A stretch of DNA of 64,000 nucleotides from Niveibacterium sp. 24ML (GTDB lineage: Bacteria > Pseudomonadota > Gammaproteobacteria > Burkholderiales > Rhodocyclaceae): assembly GCF_026586805.1 (NCBI RefSeq), contig NZ_JAPFHA010000021.1, positions 35,780 through 99,779 of the forward strand, given 5' to 3'. A model generated the notes under the pieces. It saw nothing but the letters and a program-made list of their open reading frames with translations, did not search any database and was not told the origin of the DNA. The position numbers and the translations under genes were made by a program. The stretch's first letter is position 1. Every line of letters begins with the position of its first letter. Positions 52,744 to 61,855 of this stretch are shown here, piece after piece.

Positions 52744-55128
52744 GTGAGTAACTTCATTATCCGCAAGGTTGCGGTGCTCGGCGCGGGGGTCATGGGGGCG
52801 CAGATTGCAGCGCACTGTGCAAACGCCGAAGTACCCGTCGTCCTGTTCGATCTTCCGGCCAAGGAAGGCGACCCCAACGGTATCGTCAAGCGTGCGCTCG
52901 ACGGGCTCAAGAAGCTTGAACCCAGCCCGCTCGCCACGGCCGACCGTGTGCAGTACATCGAAGCGGCCAACTACGAGCAGCACATCGCCAAGCTCGCCGA
53001 GTGCGACCTCATCATTGAGGCCATCGCCGAGAAGATGGAATGGAAGCTCGAGCTCTACGCCAAGGTCGCCCTGCACATCCGCCCGGATGCGATCTTCGCT
53101 ACCAATACCTCGGGCCTGTCGATCAACAAGCTCGCCGAGGGCTGCCCGGATTCGCTGCGCCCGCGCTTCTGCGGCGTGCACTTCTTCAACCCGCCGCGCT
53201 ACATGTCGCTGGTGGAGCTGATCCCCTGCAAGGGCACCGACGCCCCGCTGCTCGACAACCTCGAAGCCTTCCTTACGACCACACTGGGCAAGAGCGTGGT
53301 TCGCGCGATCGATACGCCGAACTTCGTTGCCAACCGCGTGGGCGTGTTCTCGATCCTCGCCGTCATGCACCACACCCAGCGCATGGGACTGGGCTTTGAC
53401 GAGGTCGATGCGCTGACCGGCCCGCTGATCGGTCGCCCGAAGTCCGCCACCTACCGCACGGCCGACGTCGTGGGTCTCGACACCATGGCGCACGTCATCA
53501 AGACGATGACCGACAACCTGCCGAACGACCCCTGGGCGCAGTACTACGCCGCGCCGCAGTGGCTGCAGGCGCTGATTGGCAAGGGCGCGCTGGGCCAGAA
53601 GACCAAGGCGGGCATCTTCCGCAAGCAGGGCAAGCAGATCCAGGTACTGGATCTGGCCGCGCAGGACTATCGTGACTCGACCGGCAAGCCGGCCGACGAA
53701 GTCGTCGCGATCCTCAAGAACCGCAACCCGGCCGAGAAGTTCACGCAGCTGCGCGCATCAAACCACCCGCAGGCGCAATTCCTGTGGGCGATCTTCCGCG
53801 ACATCTTCCACTACGTCGCGGTGCATCTTGAGACCATCGCCAACAACGCGCGCGACATCGACTTCGCGATGCGCTGGGGCTTCGGCTGGCAGCAAGGCCC
53901 GTTCGAGACCTGGCAGGCCGCCGGCTGGAAGGCCATCGCCGACGCGATCGCCGCTGACATCGCCGAAGGCAAGGCCATGGCCAACACGCCGCTGCCGGCC
54001 TGGGTGTTCGAGCGAGAAGGCGTGCATGAAGCAGCCGGCTCCTACTCCTCGTCCGCCAAGGCCATCCAGGGCCGTTCCGCGCTGCCGGTGTACAGCCGTC
54101 AGCCCTTCCCCGAGCGCGTCTTCGGTGAAGCCGAAGAGCGCGGCACGACGATCTGGGAATCGGAAGGCGTACGGATGTGGACCACGGGTGACGAGGACGG
54201 CAAGCGCGTCCCGATCCTGTCGTTCAAGTCCAAGATGTGCGCGGTTGGCGCCGACGTGCTCGACGGCGTGCAGGAAGCGATCAAGCGCGCCGAGCGTGAC
54301 TATCACGGTCTGGTGATCTGGCAGCCGAAGCCCCCGTTCTCGGTGGGCGCGAACCTGCAGCAGATCAAGCCAGTACTCGAAGCGGGCGACTTCGCCACGC
54401 TCGACAAGGTGGTGGCCAACTTCCAGGCGACCTCGATGGCGATCAAGTACGCCAAGGTGCCTGTGATCACCGCGGTGGCCGGCATGGCGCTGGGCGGTGG
54501 CTGCGAATTCGTGATGCACTCGCCGCGCGCCGTGGTGGCACTGGAAAGCTACATCGGCCTTGTCGAAGCCGGTGTCGGCCTGATCCCGGCTGGTGGTGGC
54601 TGCAAGGAATTCGCGATCCGCGCCGCGCAGGCTGCTTCGCGCACCGCGACCAACGACGCGATGAACTTCCTGCAGTCAGTGTTCACCACCATCGCCATGG
54701 CCAACGTCAGCAAGAGCGCGAAGAACGCGAAGGAGCTGGGCCTGTTGAAGCAGGACGACCTCGTCGTCTTCAACGTGAACGAGATCCTGCATGTGGCGCG
54801 TAAGAACGCGCTGGCGATGTATGAATCCGCTTACCGCCCGGCGCTGTCGCCGGCCGGCATCCCGGTCGCCGGCCGCAACGGCATTGCCACGCTCGAGATG
54901 ATGCTGGTGAACATGGTCGAGGGCGGCATGATCAGCCCGCACGACTACAAGGTTGCACGTGCCGCTGCGGTGGCGCTGTGCGGCGGCGAGATCGAGCCCG
55001 GTTCGCTGGTCTCCGAGAAGTGGCTGCTCGATATCGAGCGCGCCCAGTTCGTCGACCTGCTCAAGACCGAGAAGACCCAGCAGCGCATCGCGCACATGCT
55101 CGAAACCGGCAAGCCGCTGCGTAACTAA
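52744..55128 (+). CDS. 3-hydroxyacyl-CoA dehydrogenase/enoyl-CoA hydratase fusion (HAD-ECH order)
   Basis: 794 aa from GTG 52744, preceded by AAGGAG at good spacing. Rossmann motif LGAGVMGAQIA at residues 12-22 opens the dehydrogenase half (HFFNPPRYMSLVELI, TPNFVANRVGVF). The hydratase part is C-terminal (ITAVAGMALGGGCEFVMHS, ESYIGLVEAGVGLIPAGGG, ~570-620). The order is the reverse of the other bifunctional protein of this cluster. This architecture is widespread in Betaproteobacteria as FadB-equivalent paired with the FadA thiolase encoded next. It should act on long-chain substrates. Confidence 0.94.
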   Translation: MSNFIIRKVAVLGAGVMGAQIAAHCANAEVPVVLFDLPAKEGDPNGIVKRALDGLKKLEPSPLATADRVQYIEAANYEQHIAKLAECDLIIEAIAEKMEWKLELYAKVALHIRPDAIFATNTSGLSINKLAEGCPDSLRPRFCGVHFFNPPRYMSLVELIPCKGTDAPLLDNLEAFLTTTLGKSVVRAIDTPNFVANRVGVFSILAVMHHTQRMGLGFDEVDALTGPLIGRPKSATYRTADVVGLDTMAHVIKTMTDNLPNDPWAQYYAAPQWLQALIGKGALGQKTKAGIFRKQGKQIQVLDLAAQDYRDSTGKPADEVVAILKNRNPAEKFTQLRASNHPQAQFLWAIFRDIFHYVAVHLETIANNARDIDFAMRWGFGWQQGPFETWQAAGWKAIADAIAADIAEGKAMANTPLPAWVFEREGVHEAAGSYSSSAKAIQGRSALPVYSRQPFPERVFGEAEERGTTIWESEGVRMWTTGDEDGKRVPILSFKSKMCAVGADVLDGVQEAIKRAERDYHGLVIWQPKPPFSVGANLQQIKPVLEAGDFATLDKVVANFQATSMAIKYAKVPVITAVAGMALGGGCEFVMHSPRAVVALESYIGLVEAGVGLIPAGGGCKEFAIRAAQAASRTATNDAMNFLQSVFTTIAMANVSKSAKNAKELGLLKQDDLVVFNVNEILHVARKNALAMYESAYRPALSPAGIPVAGRNGIATLEMMLVNMVEGGMISPHDYKVARAAAVALCGGEIEPGSLVSEKWLLDIERAQFVDLLKTEKTQQRIAHMLETGKPLRN

Positions 55129-55132
55129 TTCA

Positions 55133-55233
55133 TTCACCGCAGAGGCGCAAAGGACGCAGAGGGCCACAGAGAAAGGCGAACTGCGCTGGTTTTTCCTTTG
55201 CGGCCCTCTGCGTCTCCGCGTCTCTGCGGTGAA
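55133..55233. repeat. Large inverted repeat (BIME-like) between HAD-ECH and thiolase genes
   Basis: The left arm 55133-55165 begins TTCACCGCAGAGGCGCAAAG, continues GACGCAGAGGGCC. The right arm 55202-55233 is its near-perfect complement, with two or three mismatches and a one-base gap. Loop 55166-55201. This belongs to the well-known family of dispersed TTCACCGCAGAG elements with (C)GCAGAGG periods in many bacterial genomes. It starts 5 bases after the stop and ends 17 bases before the thiolase ATG. It would form a long mRNA hairpin between two cotranscribed genes. Confidence 0.92.
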
Positions 55234-55250
55234 ATCGAGGAGTCCTAGAG

Positions 55251-56453
55251 ATGACACGACAAATTCAGGATGTATATATCGTCGCCGCCACCCGCACGCC
55301 GGTGGCCAAGCGTCGCGGCGCCTTCAAGAACGTACGCCCCGACGATATGCTGGCCCATGTGCTGTCCGCCGTCGTGAAGCAGGTCCCCGCGTTCGATCTC
55401 AACGAGATCGGCGACGTGGTGGTTGGCTGCGCGATGCCGGAAGCGGAGCAGGGCATGAACGTGGCCCGCATCGGCACGCTGCTCGCCGGCTTCCCCAACA
55501 CCGTGCCCGCCATCACCATCAACCGCTTCTGCTCGTCCGGCGTCAACGCCGTGGCGGACGCGGCGATGAAGATCATGATCGGTGAATGCGACATCGCGAT
55601 TGGTGCCGGCACCGAGTCGATGACCATCATGCCGACCATGATGGGCAACAAGGTCTCGATCAACCCGGTGGCCTTCGCGAGCACCGACGAGAACCGCGCC
55701 ATCGCCTTCGGCATGGGCCTCACCGCCGAGAAGGTTGCGCAGAAGTACGGCGTGTCGCGCGACGATCAGGACGCCTTCGCGATGGCCTCGCACCAGAAGG
55801 CCTGCGCCGCGATCGCGGCCGGCAAGTTCAAGGACGAGATCACGCCTTACCTCGTGCGCGAACAACTGCCCGATTTCAAGAGTGGCGCGATCAAGGTCGT
55901 CGAGCGCCTGTTCGAGAACGACGAAGGCCCTCGGCCGGATTCCTCGATCGAAGGCCTCGCCAAGCTCAAGACCGTGTTCGCCGCGCGTGGCTCCGTCACC
56001 GCCGGCAACAGCTCGCAGATGTCGGACGGTGCCGGTGCGGTGCTGCTGATGTCGGAAGCCGCCGTGAAGCGCACCGGCGCCAAGCCGATCGCGCGCTTCC
56101 GCGGTTTCTCGGTCGCCGGCGTGCCGCCGGAAATCATGGGTATCGGCCCGATCGCCGCGATCCCGAAGGTGCTGCAGCACGCCGGTGTCGCGCAGGCTGA
56201 CGTCGACTGGTGGGAGCTCAACGAAGCCTTCGCCGCGCAGGCGCTGGCGGTGATCCGCGATCTGGGTATCGACCCGGGCAAGGTGAACCCGCTCGGCGGC
56301 GCCATCGCGCTGGGCCACCCGCTCGGCGCCACCGGCGCGATCCGCGTCGCGACGCTGATGTCGGCGATGAAGCGCGGCGACGCCAAGCTCGGCATGGTGA
56401 CGATGTGCATCGGCACCGGCATGGGCGCGGCCGGCCTGTTTGAAGCGGTTTGA
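55251..56453 (+). CDS. fadA: Acetyl-CoA C-acyltransferase (thiolase, FadA)
   Basis: 400 aa, standard FadA size. Nucleophile Cys94 in NRFCSSGVNAVADAA, active His in ALGHPLGATGAIR, second Cys in MCIGTGMGAAGL. Forms the beta-oxidation complex with the preceding multifunctional protein. GAGGAG lies 8 bases upstream of the ATG. Followed by a strong terminator, closing the cluster. Confidence 0.95.
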   Translation: MTRQIQDVYIVAATRTPVAKRRGAFKNVRPDDMLAHVLSAVVKQVPAFDLNEIGDVVVGCAMPEAEQGMNVARIGTLLAGFPNTVPAITINRFCSSGVNAVADAAMKIMIGECDIAIGAGTESMTIMPTMMGNKVSINPVAFASTDENRAIAFGMGLTAEKVAQKYGVSRDDQDAFAMASHQKACAAIAAGKFKDEITPYLVREQLPDFKSGAIKVVERLFENDEGPRPDSSIEGLAKLKTVFAARGSVTAGNSSQMSDGAGAVLLMSEAAVKRTGAKPIARFRGFSVAGVPPEIMGIGPIAAIPKVLQHAGVAQADVDWWELNEAFAAQALAVIRDLGIDPGKVNPLGGAIALGHPLGATGAIRVATLMSAMKRGDAKLGMVTMCIGTGMGAAGLFEAV

Positions 56454-56500
56454 TTGTTGATTGGCCGGGTCGGCAGCACAGCCGGCCCGGTCAAAAAGCG

Positions 56501-56526
56501 AAGGGCCCGCCAAAAGCGGGCCCTTT
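56501..56526. terminator. Bidirectional terminator between fadA and the lipoprotein gene
   Basis: Stem AAGGGCCCGC (56501-56510), loop CAAAA, GCGGGCCCTT (56516-56525). T-rich continuation on the plus side (TTTGTCTTG) and CGCTTTTTG on the minus side. Lies between convergent genes. Confidence 0.88.
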
Positions 56527-56549
56527 GTCTTGCTTGTGCTGCGCGTGGG

Positions 56550-57827
56550 TCAGAATGCGCTTTGAACTTTTCCGTCCGATCTTGCGACCACGTAGCCAGC
56601 CGAGGAGGCAACAATGGCGTTCATGTTGCCGCTTGGGGCGACATGGCTTTCGTCTGCGCTTGGCGTTGGCACAGACCAGCTGAGCATCGCTGCATTCGCC
56701 GCGCTGGCGTCCTTCACCACAGCAATCGCTGCCAGGCCATTGGCGCCAATGGCCATGAAACGGCTACCGATGCCGATTGCGCTGAATTCGCCCGAAACCG
56801 GCAGATTGATCTGCGGATACCAGGTGCTGCCGTCACGGCTGGCGATGACCGTGCCATTGCTGCCCACCGCGACATAGGTGCTGGCGCCGAAACTGACATC
56901 GCGAAGATTCTCGCTGGTCGCAGCGGCGCGCAAGCCGGTGCTCAGGTCGGCGGTGGTGGCAGCCTGGATCACGGTGCCATTGTCGCCCACGATGACCACC
57001 GTGCCGTTGAGGTTCTTGACCGAGCGCAGGTTGGCGGTGAGGCCCGCGGGCTTTGCCGATGCCTCCAGTGCCGTCCAGGTCACGCCGTCGGTGCTGCGTA
57101 CGACCACGCCGCCATCGCCCACGGCGATGAAGGCGTCAGGTCCGGCGGCGACACTGCGCAGGGTAGTGGTGACCGGCGAGGTCCGTGCCGTCCAGGTAAT
57201 TGCGTCGGTGCTGGTGAGGATGGTGCCGTCCGCACCCACCGCAACCGCAAGGCTACCGCTCACGCCAATTCCGTAAAGTGTCTTGCTGGTCGGTATTGCG
57301 ACGCTGGACGCTTCCCAGGCCTTGCTATCGAAGCTTAGAAAGACTGCGCCATCGGCACCGACAGCGACGAAACGGCTATTGAAGACGCTCACCGCATTCA
57401 ACTCGGTGCCTGCCTTGACCTCGCTGGGCGTTTGCCAGTTGTCGCCCGCCGGTCTTGGCGTCACCGTCCACGTAGCCGTTTCGTCGCCCGCCGCACTGGC
57501 GCCGTCGGTCGCGTTCAGGAAGAAGGAGTACTTGAGGCCATTGACGAGCCCGGTTCGCGCAAAGCCGCTGTAGACCGGCGTCTGGATGCGCGCATCGGCG
57601 CCAGTCCGGTAGTTGCTGCGGGTGAGCCCCTCTCCCTGCGCGCTGAACAGCCAGTAGGTGAGGTTGGGCTCCTGGGTCCACTCCACATAGACGCGCGCGT
57701 CGCCCGGCGTGACCTTGAAGCCCGTCGGGACGGCCGGTTTGTTGTCGTCACCGCCCCCGCAGCCGGCCAGCAGCGCGAGTGAAGTGAGTGAAGCGAGCAT
57801 CAGGGCGCGCGAGCGAGTGTGGATCAC
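56550..57827 (-). CDS. Lipoprotein with fibronectin-III-like domain and Ycf48-like repeats
   Basis: 425 aa from GTG 57827, with GGAGG 9 bases upstream. Lipobox LALLAGC (Cys about 24) marks a lipoprotein. Residues ~35-115 resemble a fibronectin III domain (VPTGFKVTPGDARVYVEW). The rest holds at least six repeats of the type SVAAGPDAFIAVGDGGVVVRSTDGVTWTA, the pattern of Ycf48/BNR-like beta-propellers. Such proteins occur in the envelope of many Proteobacteria with no settled role; assembly or carbohydrate binding are possibilities only. Confidence 0.78.
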   Translation of the reverse strand: MIHTRSRALMLASLTSLALLAGCGGGDDNKPAVPTGFKVTPGDARVYVEWTQEPNLTYWLFSAQGEGLTRSNYRTGADARIQTPVYSGFARTGLVNGLKYSFFLNATDGASAAGDETATWTVTPRPAGDNWQTPSEVKAGTELNAVSVFNSRFVAVGADGAVFLSFDSKAWEASSVAIPTSKTLYGIGVSGSLAVAVGADGTILTSTDAITWTARTSPVTTTLRSVAAGPDAFIAVGDGGVVVRSTDGVTWTALEASAKPAGLTANLRSVKNLNGTVVIVGDNGTVIQAATTADLSTGLRAAATSENLRDVSFGASTYVAVGSNGTVIASRDGSTWYPQINLPVSGEFSAIGIGSRFMAIGANGLAAIAVVKDASAANAAMLSWSVPTPSADESHVAPSGNMNAIVASSAGYVVARSDGKVQSAF

Positions 57828-58022
57828 GAAAAGATTCCTCCGGCAGATTCGGGGCGGCGCGTCGGGCTCTGCCCGCGCAAGTCTTGAGGCGAGCAGCCGG
57901 ATGCCGATAGTGGCTGGCAGCCGCTGCGGCAATTGGCCGCCAAGGCAAGAAAACCGGACGAGTCTAGCCGATGGCCCCGCGCCGCACAAACGACAGGGTG
58001 TGAGCGGAAATTGCTGCAGCGA

Positions 58023-58040
58023 TTAGGGGGATACCCCTAA
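58023..58040. promoter_or_regulatory. Palindrome upstream of the aldehyde dehydrogenase operon
   Basis: TTAGGGG-GATA-CCCCTAA, a perfect 7-bp inverted repeat about 85 bases before the ATG, followed by CCCCCATACCGTACCGTACTG. It looks like a regulator site in the control region of the oxidation operon; no factor is identified. Confidence 0.45.
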
Positions 58041-58125
58041 GCGCTTCCGTTTTCCGCCCCCATACCGTACCGTACTGATACGAGCGGCCGGAAGCAGACC
58101 ACGACAGCGCCGCCGAGGAGACAAC

Positions 58126-59538
58126 ATGAACCTTCACGACTTGCCGCAAGGTGCGCTGGCGAGCGCACTGGCCTTGCAACGCGAGGCCTTCGCGCGCGAT
58201 CCGATGCCCAGTGCTGCAGTCCGGCGCGAGCGCCTAGATCGCCTTACCCGCTTGCTCAAGGACAACCAGCAGGCCATCTGCGAGGCGATCTGTGCCGACT
58301 TTGGCCATCGCGCGCATACCGAAACGCGGCTGATCGAGATATTTCCCAGCCTTGAGGCGGTGCGTTACGCGCGTCGCAAGCTGGCGGGCTGGATGAAGCC
58401 GGCGCGGCGCCATACCAGCTTGTGGTTCCTGCCCGGCCGCTCCGAGGTGCGCTATCAGCCGCTCGGCGTGGTGGGCATCATCGTGCCGTGGAATTACCCC
58501 TTGTACCTGGCCATTGGCCCCTTGGTCGGCGCGCTGGCCGCGGGCAACCGCGCCTTGATCAAGATGAGCGAGTTCGGCCCCAACTTCGGTGCCTTGTTTG
58601 CGCGCTTGATACGCGAGGCTTTTCCGCCGGACCTGGTCAGCGTTGTGCTCGGTGGTGCGGAAGTGGCCGCCGAGTTCTCTGCCTTGCCCTTCGATCACCT
58701 CTTGTTTACCGGCTCTACGCCCGTTGGCCGCATCGTCATGGCGGCTGCGGCAAAGAACCTGACCCCGGTAACGCTGGAACTGGGCGGCAAGTCGCCTGCC
58801 ATCGTGGCGCCGGGCTTCGATATCACCACTGCCGCGCAGCGCATTGGCTTTGGCAAGACGATGAACGGTGGGCAAACCTGCATTGCGCCGGACTATGTTC
58901 TGTTGCCGCGCGGGCAGGAAGAGGCCTTCATCGCAGCCATGCGGGCATTCGCGCAGAAGCTCTACGGCGATGCCGCATCACCCGACTACGCTAGCGTGGC
59001 GCACGAGCGGCACTACGCGCGACTGCGGGCGTTGCTCGACGAGGCGCGGGCCATGGGCGCGCGCATCGAACCCTTGCTGGCGGACGGCGCGATCAGCGGG
59101 CGCAAGCTGGCGCCCGTGGTGCTGCTGGGCGGCACGCCGCAGATGCGCCTGATGCAGGAAGAGATTTTCGGCCCCATCCTGCCGGTGATTCCGTACGACA
59201 CGCTCGATGAAGCGATCGCCTATGTGAACGAGCGCGATCGTCCGCTGGCGCTCTACGTGTTCGACGATCAGCGCAGCCGCATCGAATCCTTGCTTGATCG
59301 CACCGCCTCCGGTGGCGTCACCGTCAATGACTGCATCCTGCATATCGCGCAGGACGACATTCCCTTCGGTGGCGTGGGCCCCTCCGGCATCGGTCGCTAC
59401 CATGGGCCCGAGGGCTTCAAGACCTTCTCCCAGCAGCGCTCGGTTTTCCGGCAGTCGGCATGGAATGCATCGGCCATCCTGCATCCGCCCTTCGGCAAAC
59501 CACTGGCCGAACGACTGATCAAGCTGATGTTGCGCTAG
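58126..59538 (+). CDS. Aldehyde dehydrogenase (coniferyl-aldehyde-dehydrogenase-like)
   Basis: 470 aa NAD(P)-dependent aldehyde dehydrogenase, class 3/coniferyl aldehyde type by its length and early start of homology. Visible: VVGIIVPWNYPLYLAIGPLV (cofactor entry), FTGSTPVGR, catalytic Glu in TLELGGKSP and Cys in GGQTCIAPDYV. It ends with a hydrophobic/basic tail. Oxidises an aldehyde to the acid. With the Tat protein and GMC enzyme downstream it could finish oxidation of an alcohol. GAGGAG precedes the ATG. Confidence 0.88.
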   Translation: MNLHDLPQGALASALALQREAFARDPMPSAAVRRERLDRLTRLLKDNQQAICEAICADFGHRAHTETRLIEIFPSLEAVRYARRKLAGWMKPARRHTSLWFLPGRSEVRYQPLGVVGIIVPWNYPLYLAIGPLVGALAAGNRALIKMSEFGPNFGALFARLIREAFPPDLVSVVLGGAEVAAEFSALPFDHLLFTGSTPVGRIVMAAAAKNLTPVTLELGGKSPAIVAPGFDITTAAQRIGFGKTMNGGQTCIAPDYVLLPRGQEEAFIAAMRAFAQKLYGDAASPDYASVAHERHYARLRALLDEARAMGARIEPLLADGAISGRKLAPVVLLGGTPQMRLMQEEIFGPILPVIPYDTLDEAIAYVNERDRPLALYVFDDQRSRIESLLDRTASGGVTVNDCILHIAQDDIPFGGVGPSGIGRYHGPEGFKTFSQQRSVFRQSAWNASAILHPPFGKPLAERLIKLMLR

Positions 59539-59649
59539 CGCAGCTTCGGCGCGGTTTTTCGGAATTCGTCCCGGCTGGCGGCGTCAAATGGATTGGCGTT
59601 GCAAGGTGGGCGTCGAGCGCAGTGAAAGACGGGGTCAGGTGTAGCAATC

Positions 59650-60195
59650 ATGGCTTTGAATCGTTCAAGACGTCGTTTCCTCTTCTTGGGTATCAGCGCG
59701 TCGCTCGCCAGTGCCCTCGGCGTCGTGGCTGCGTGGCCCGACAGCGCCACGCTTGACGACGACGCGCATTCGTATGGTTTCTTGAGCCCGCAGGATCGCG
59801 CGATCCTTGCAGCGCTGGCGCCAGCGATGCTGGCGGGGGCCTGGCCGAATGATGTGGCGCGAGCCAAGCACGAAACGCTGACATTGCTGCGAGGCATCGA
59901 TACCGCTTTGATGGGGATGCCGCCGCGGGTGCGCGACGACATGCGCAAGCTCTTCGCCTTGCTCGGCCGCAACGCCGGCAGGGTGCTGGTGGCCGGCTCG
60001 CTGGTGGGGTGGGCGCAGGTTTCGCCCGCGCGGGCCAGTGACATGATCCAGGGCTGGCGTGATCATTCGCTCGCGCTCATGCAGCAGGCCTACGGTGGCT
60101 TGCACGACCTCACGATGGGCGTGTGGTACGGCAATCCCGAGCACTTTGCTGATTGCGGCTATCCCGGGCCGCCCATGCTGAAGTTCAACTCATGA
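59650..60195 (+). CDS. Tat-exported small protein, partner of the GMC oxidoreductase
   Basis: 181 aa. The N-terminus SRRRFLFLGISASLASALG is a twin-arginine signal. The body (YGFLSPQDRAILAALAPAMLAG) is like the small accessory subunits encoded beside membrane-linked GMC dehydrogenases, similar in layout to gluconate 2-dehydrogenase subunit 3. It overlaps the GMC gene by 4 bases (ATGA). Probably carries the folded flavoenzyme out of the cytoplasm by hitchhiking (inference). No cofactor motif seen. Confidence 0.75.
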   Translation: MALNRSRRRFLFLGISASLASALGVVAAWPDSATLDDDAHSYGFLSPQDRAILAALAPAMLAGAWPNDVARAKHETLTLLRGIDTALMGMPPRVRDDMRKLFALLGRNAGRVLVAGSLVGWAQVSPARASDMIQGWRDHSLALMQQAYGGLHDLTMGVWYGNPEHFADCGYPGPPMLKFNS

Positions 60196-61790
60196 ACAAT
60201 CATCTGCCCGATCCGATCGGTGATGCATTCGCCGGCAAATGGAAGGCGCGCCACATCGACGGCGCTGCGCTTGAAACAGACCTGACGCTGGAGGCGGATG
60301 TCGTCATCGTCGGCACCGGCGCCGGTGGTGGCACCACGGCTGAACGGCTGTCGCAAGCCGGGCTGTCGGTGATCCTGCTCGAAGAGGGCGGCTTGCGTAC
60401 CTCGCGCGATTTCCAGCTCAAGGAGCAGCTCTCCTACCCGGCCCTCTACCAGGAATCGGCCGGACGCAAGACCATGGATCACGGCATCGGCATCCTGCAG
60501 GGCCGCACCGTGGGCGGCTCGACGGTGGTGAACTGGACCACCAGCATCCGCACGCCCGAGAACACGCTCAAGCACTGGCGCGAACACTTCGGCCTCGGCG
60601 CGCTCACGCCCGAGGCGCTGGCGCCCTGGTTCGAGCAGCGCGAAGAGCGGCTTTCGATTGCCGCGTGGCCCACGCCACCCAACCGCCACAACGCCCTGTT
60701 GCGTGATGGCGCCTACAAGCTGGCGCTCGAACCGGTGACGATTCATCGGAACGTGAAGGGCTGCTGGAACTTGGGCTATTGCGGCATGGGCTGCCCGACC
60801 AACGCCAAGCAGTCGATGCTGGTGACGACGATCCCCGCCGCGATGGACCACGGCGCGCGGCTGCTCTCCCACATGTGGGCTGAACGCCTGGAACACGCCA
60901 AGGGGCGAGTCAGCGCGTTGATCGCGCATCCGATCGACGCGCGCGGCCAGGTCCGGCGTGAGCGCAGCGTGCGCCTGCAAGCGCGGCATTACGTGCTGGC
61001 GGGCGGCGCCATTGGCACGCCTGCATTGCTGTTGCGTTCGGACGCGCCCGATCCGTACGCGCTGACTGGCGCCCGCACCTTCCTGCACCCGGTGGTGGCC
61101 TCGGCCGCACTGATGGCCGAGCCGGTCGACGCCTTCTCCGGCGCGCCGCAGTCGATCTATGTTGACGACTACCTGTGGCCCAAGGATGGCGGCATGGGCT
61201 TCAAGCTCGAAGTGCCGCCGGTGCATCCGCTGATCGCCTCGGTCGTGATGAGCGACTATGGGCAGGCGCACCGGCACTACATGCGCCAGATGAATCACTG
61301 GTACGTGGCGATCGCCTTGTTGCGCGACGGCTTTGACGAGCAGAGCCAGGGTGGCCGCGTGGTGCTCGACAGCCACGGCGATCCGCAACTCGACTATCCG
61401 CTCACCGACTACCTCTGGGCTGGCGCGCGACGCGCCTACCACGCCATGGCCGACCTGCAGTTCGCGGTGGGCGCCAAGACCGTGCTGCCGGTGCACCTGG
61501 ACGCCACTGCGCTGCGCCGCGTAGGGGATGCGCACTCGGCGATCGACGCGCTGCCGATGAAGGCGCGCCGCGCAAAGGTTGTCAGTGCCCATGTCATGGG
61601 GGGCGCCGGCATGTCAGCCACCGAGCAAGGCGGTGTCGTGCGCCCGGATGGCGTGCACTACCAGCTTGAGAACCTCTCGGTGCACGACGGCTCCATCTTG
61701 CCCACCTCGCTCGGCGCCAACCCGCAACTGACGATCTACGGGCTGTCGGCGATGCTCAGTGCACAGCTGGCGCAGCGCCTTACGCCATAA
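60192..61790 (+). CDS. GMC family flavin oxidoreductase
   Basis: 532 aa from ATG 60192. FAD-binding GTGAGGG at residues 41-47 in VVIVGTGAGGGTTAERLSQ; a Cys-rich stretch CWNLGYCGMGCPTNAKQS (C-x5-C-x3-C); and C-terminal HVMGGAGMSATEQGG with GSILPTSLGANPQLTIYGLS for the catalytic His/Asn region. Similar Cys-rich GMC enzymes oxidise long-chain alcohols or sterols. No signal peptide of its own, so export may depend on the Tat partner. Substrate unknown. Last gene of the unit. Confidence 0.88.
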   Translation: MNNHLPDPIGDAFAGKWKARHIDGAALETDLTLEADVVIVGTGAGGGTTAERLSQAGLSVILLEEGGLRTSRDFQLKEQLSYPALYQESAGRKTMDHGIGILQGRTVGGSTVVNWTTSIRTPENTLKHWREHFGLGALTPEALAPWFEQREERLSIAAWPTPPNRHNALLRDGAYKLALEPVTIHRNVKGCWNLGYCGMGCPTNAKQSMLVTTIPAAMDHGARLLSHMWAERLEHAKGRVSALIAHPIDARGQVRRERSVRLQARHYVLAGGAIGTPALLLRSDAPDPYALTGARTFLHPVVASAALMAEPVDAFSGAPQSIYVDDYLWPKDGGMGFKLEVPPVHPLIASVVMSDYGQAHRHYMRQMNHWYVAIALLRDGFDEQSQGGRVVLDSHGDPQLDYPLTDYLWAGARRAYHAMADLQFAVGAKTVLPVHLDATALRRVGDAHSAIDALPMKARRAKVVSAHVMGGAGMSATEQGGVVRPDGVHYQLENLSVHDGSILPTSLGANPQLTIYGLSAMLSAQLAQRLTP

Positions 61791-61855
61791 AGATTTCTGA
61801 TTAGCAAGAATACTCAGACAGGCTCGCTCGTGAGCCTTCGGGCGTCTAAGGAATC

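Noticed and set aside
54953..55585. A plus-strand frame through the large inverted repeat (the peptide FTAEAQRTQRATEKGE)
   Set aside because: This is the recurrent spurious translation of the TTCACCGCAGAG repeat joined to shadow sequence of fadA, not a protein.
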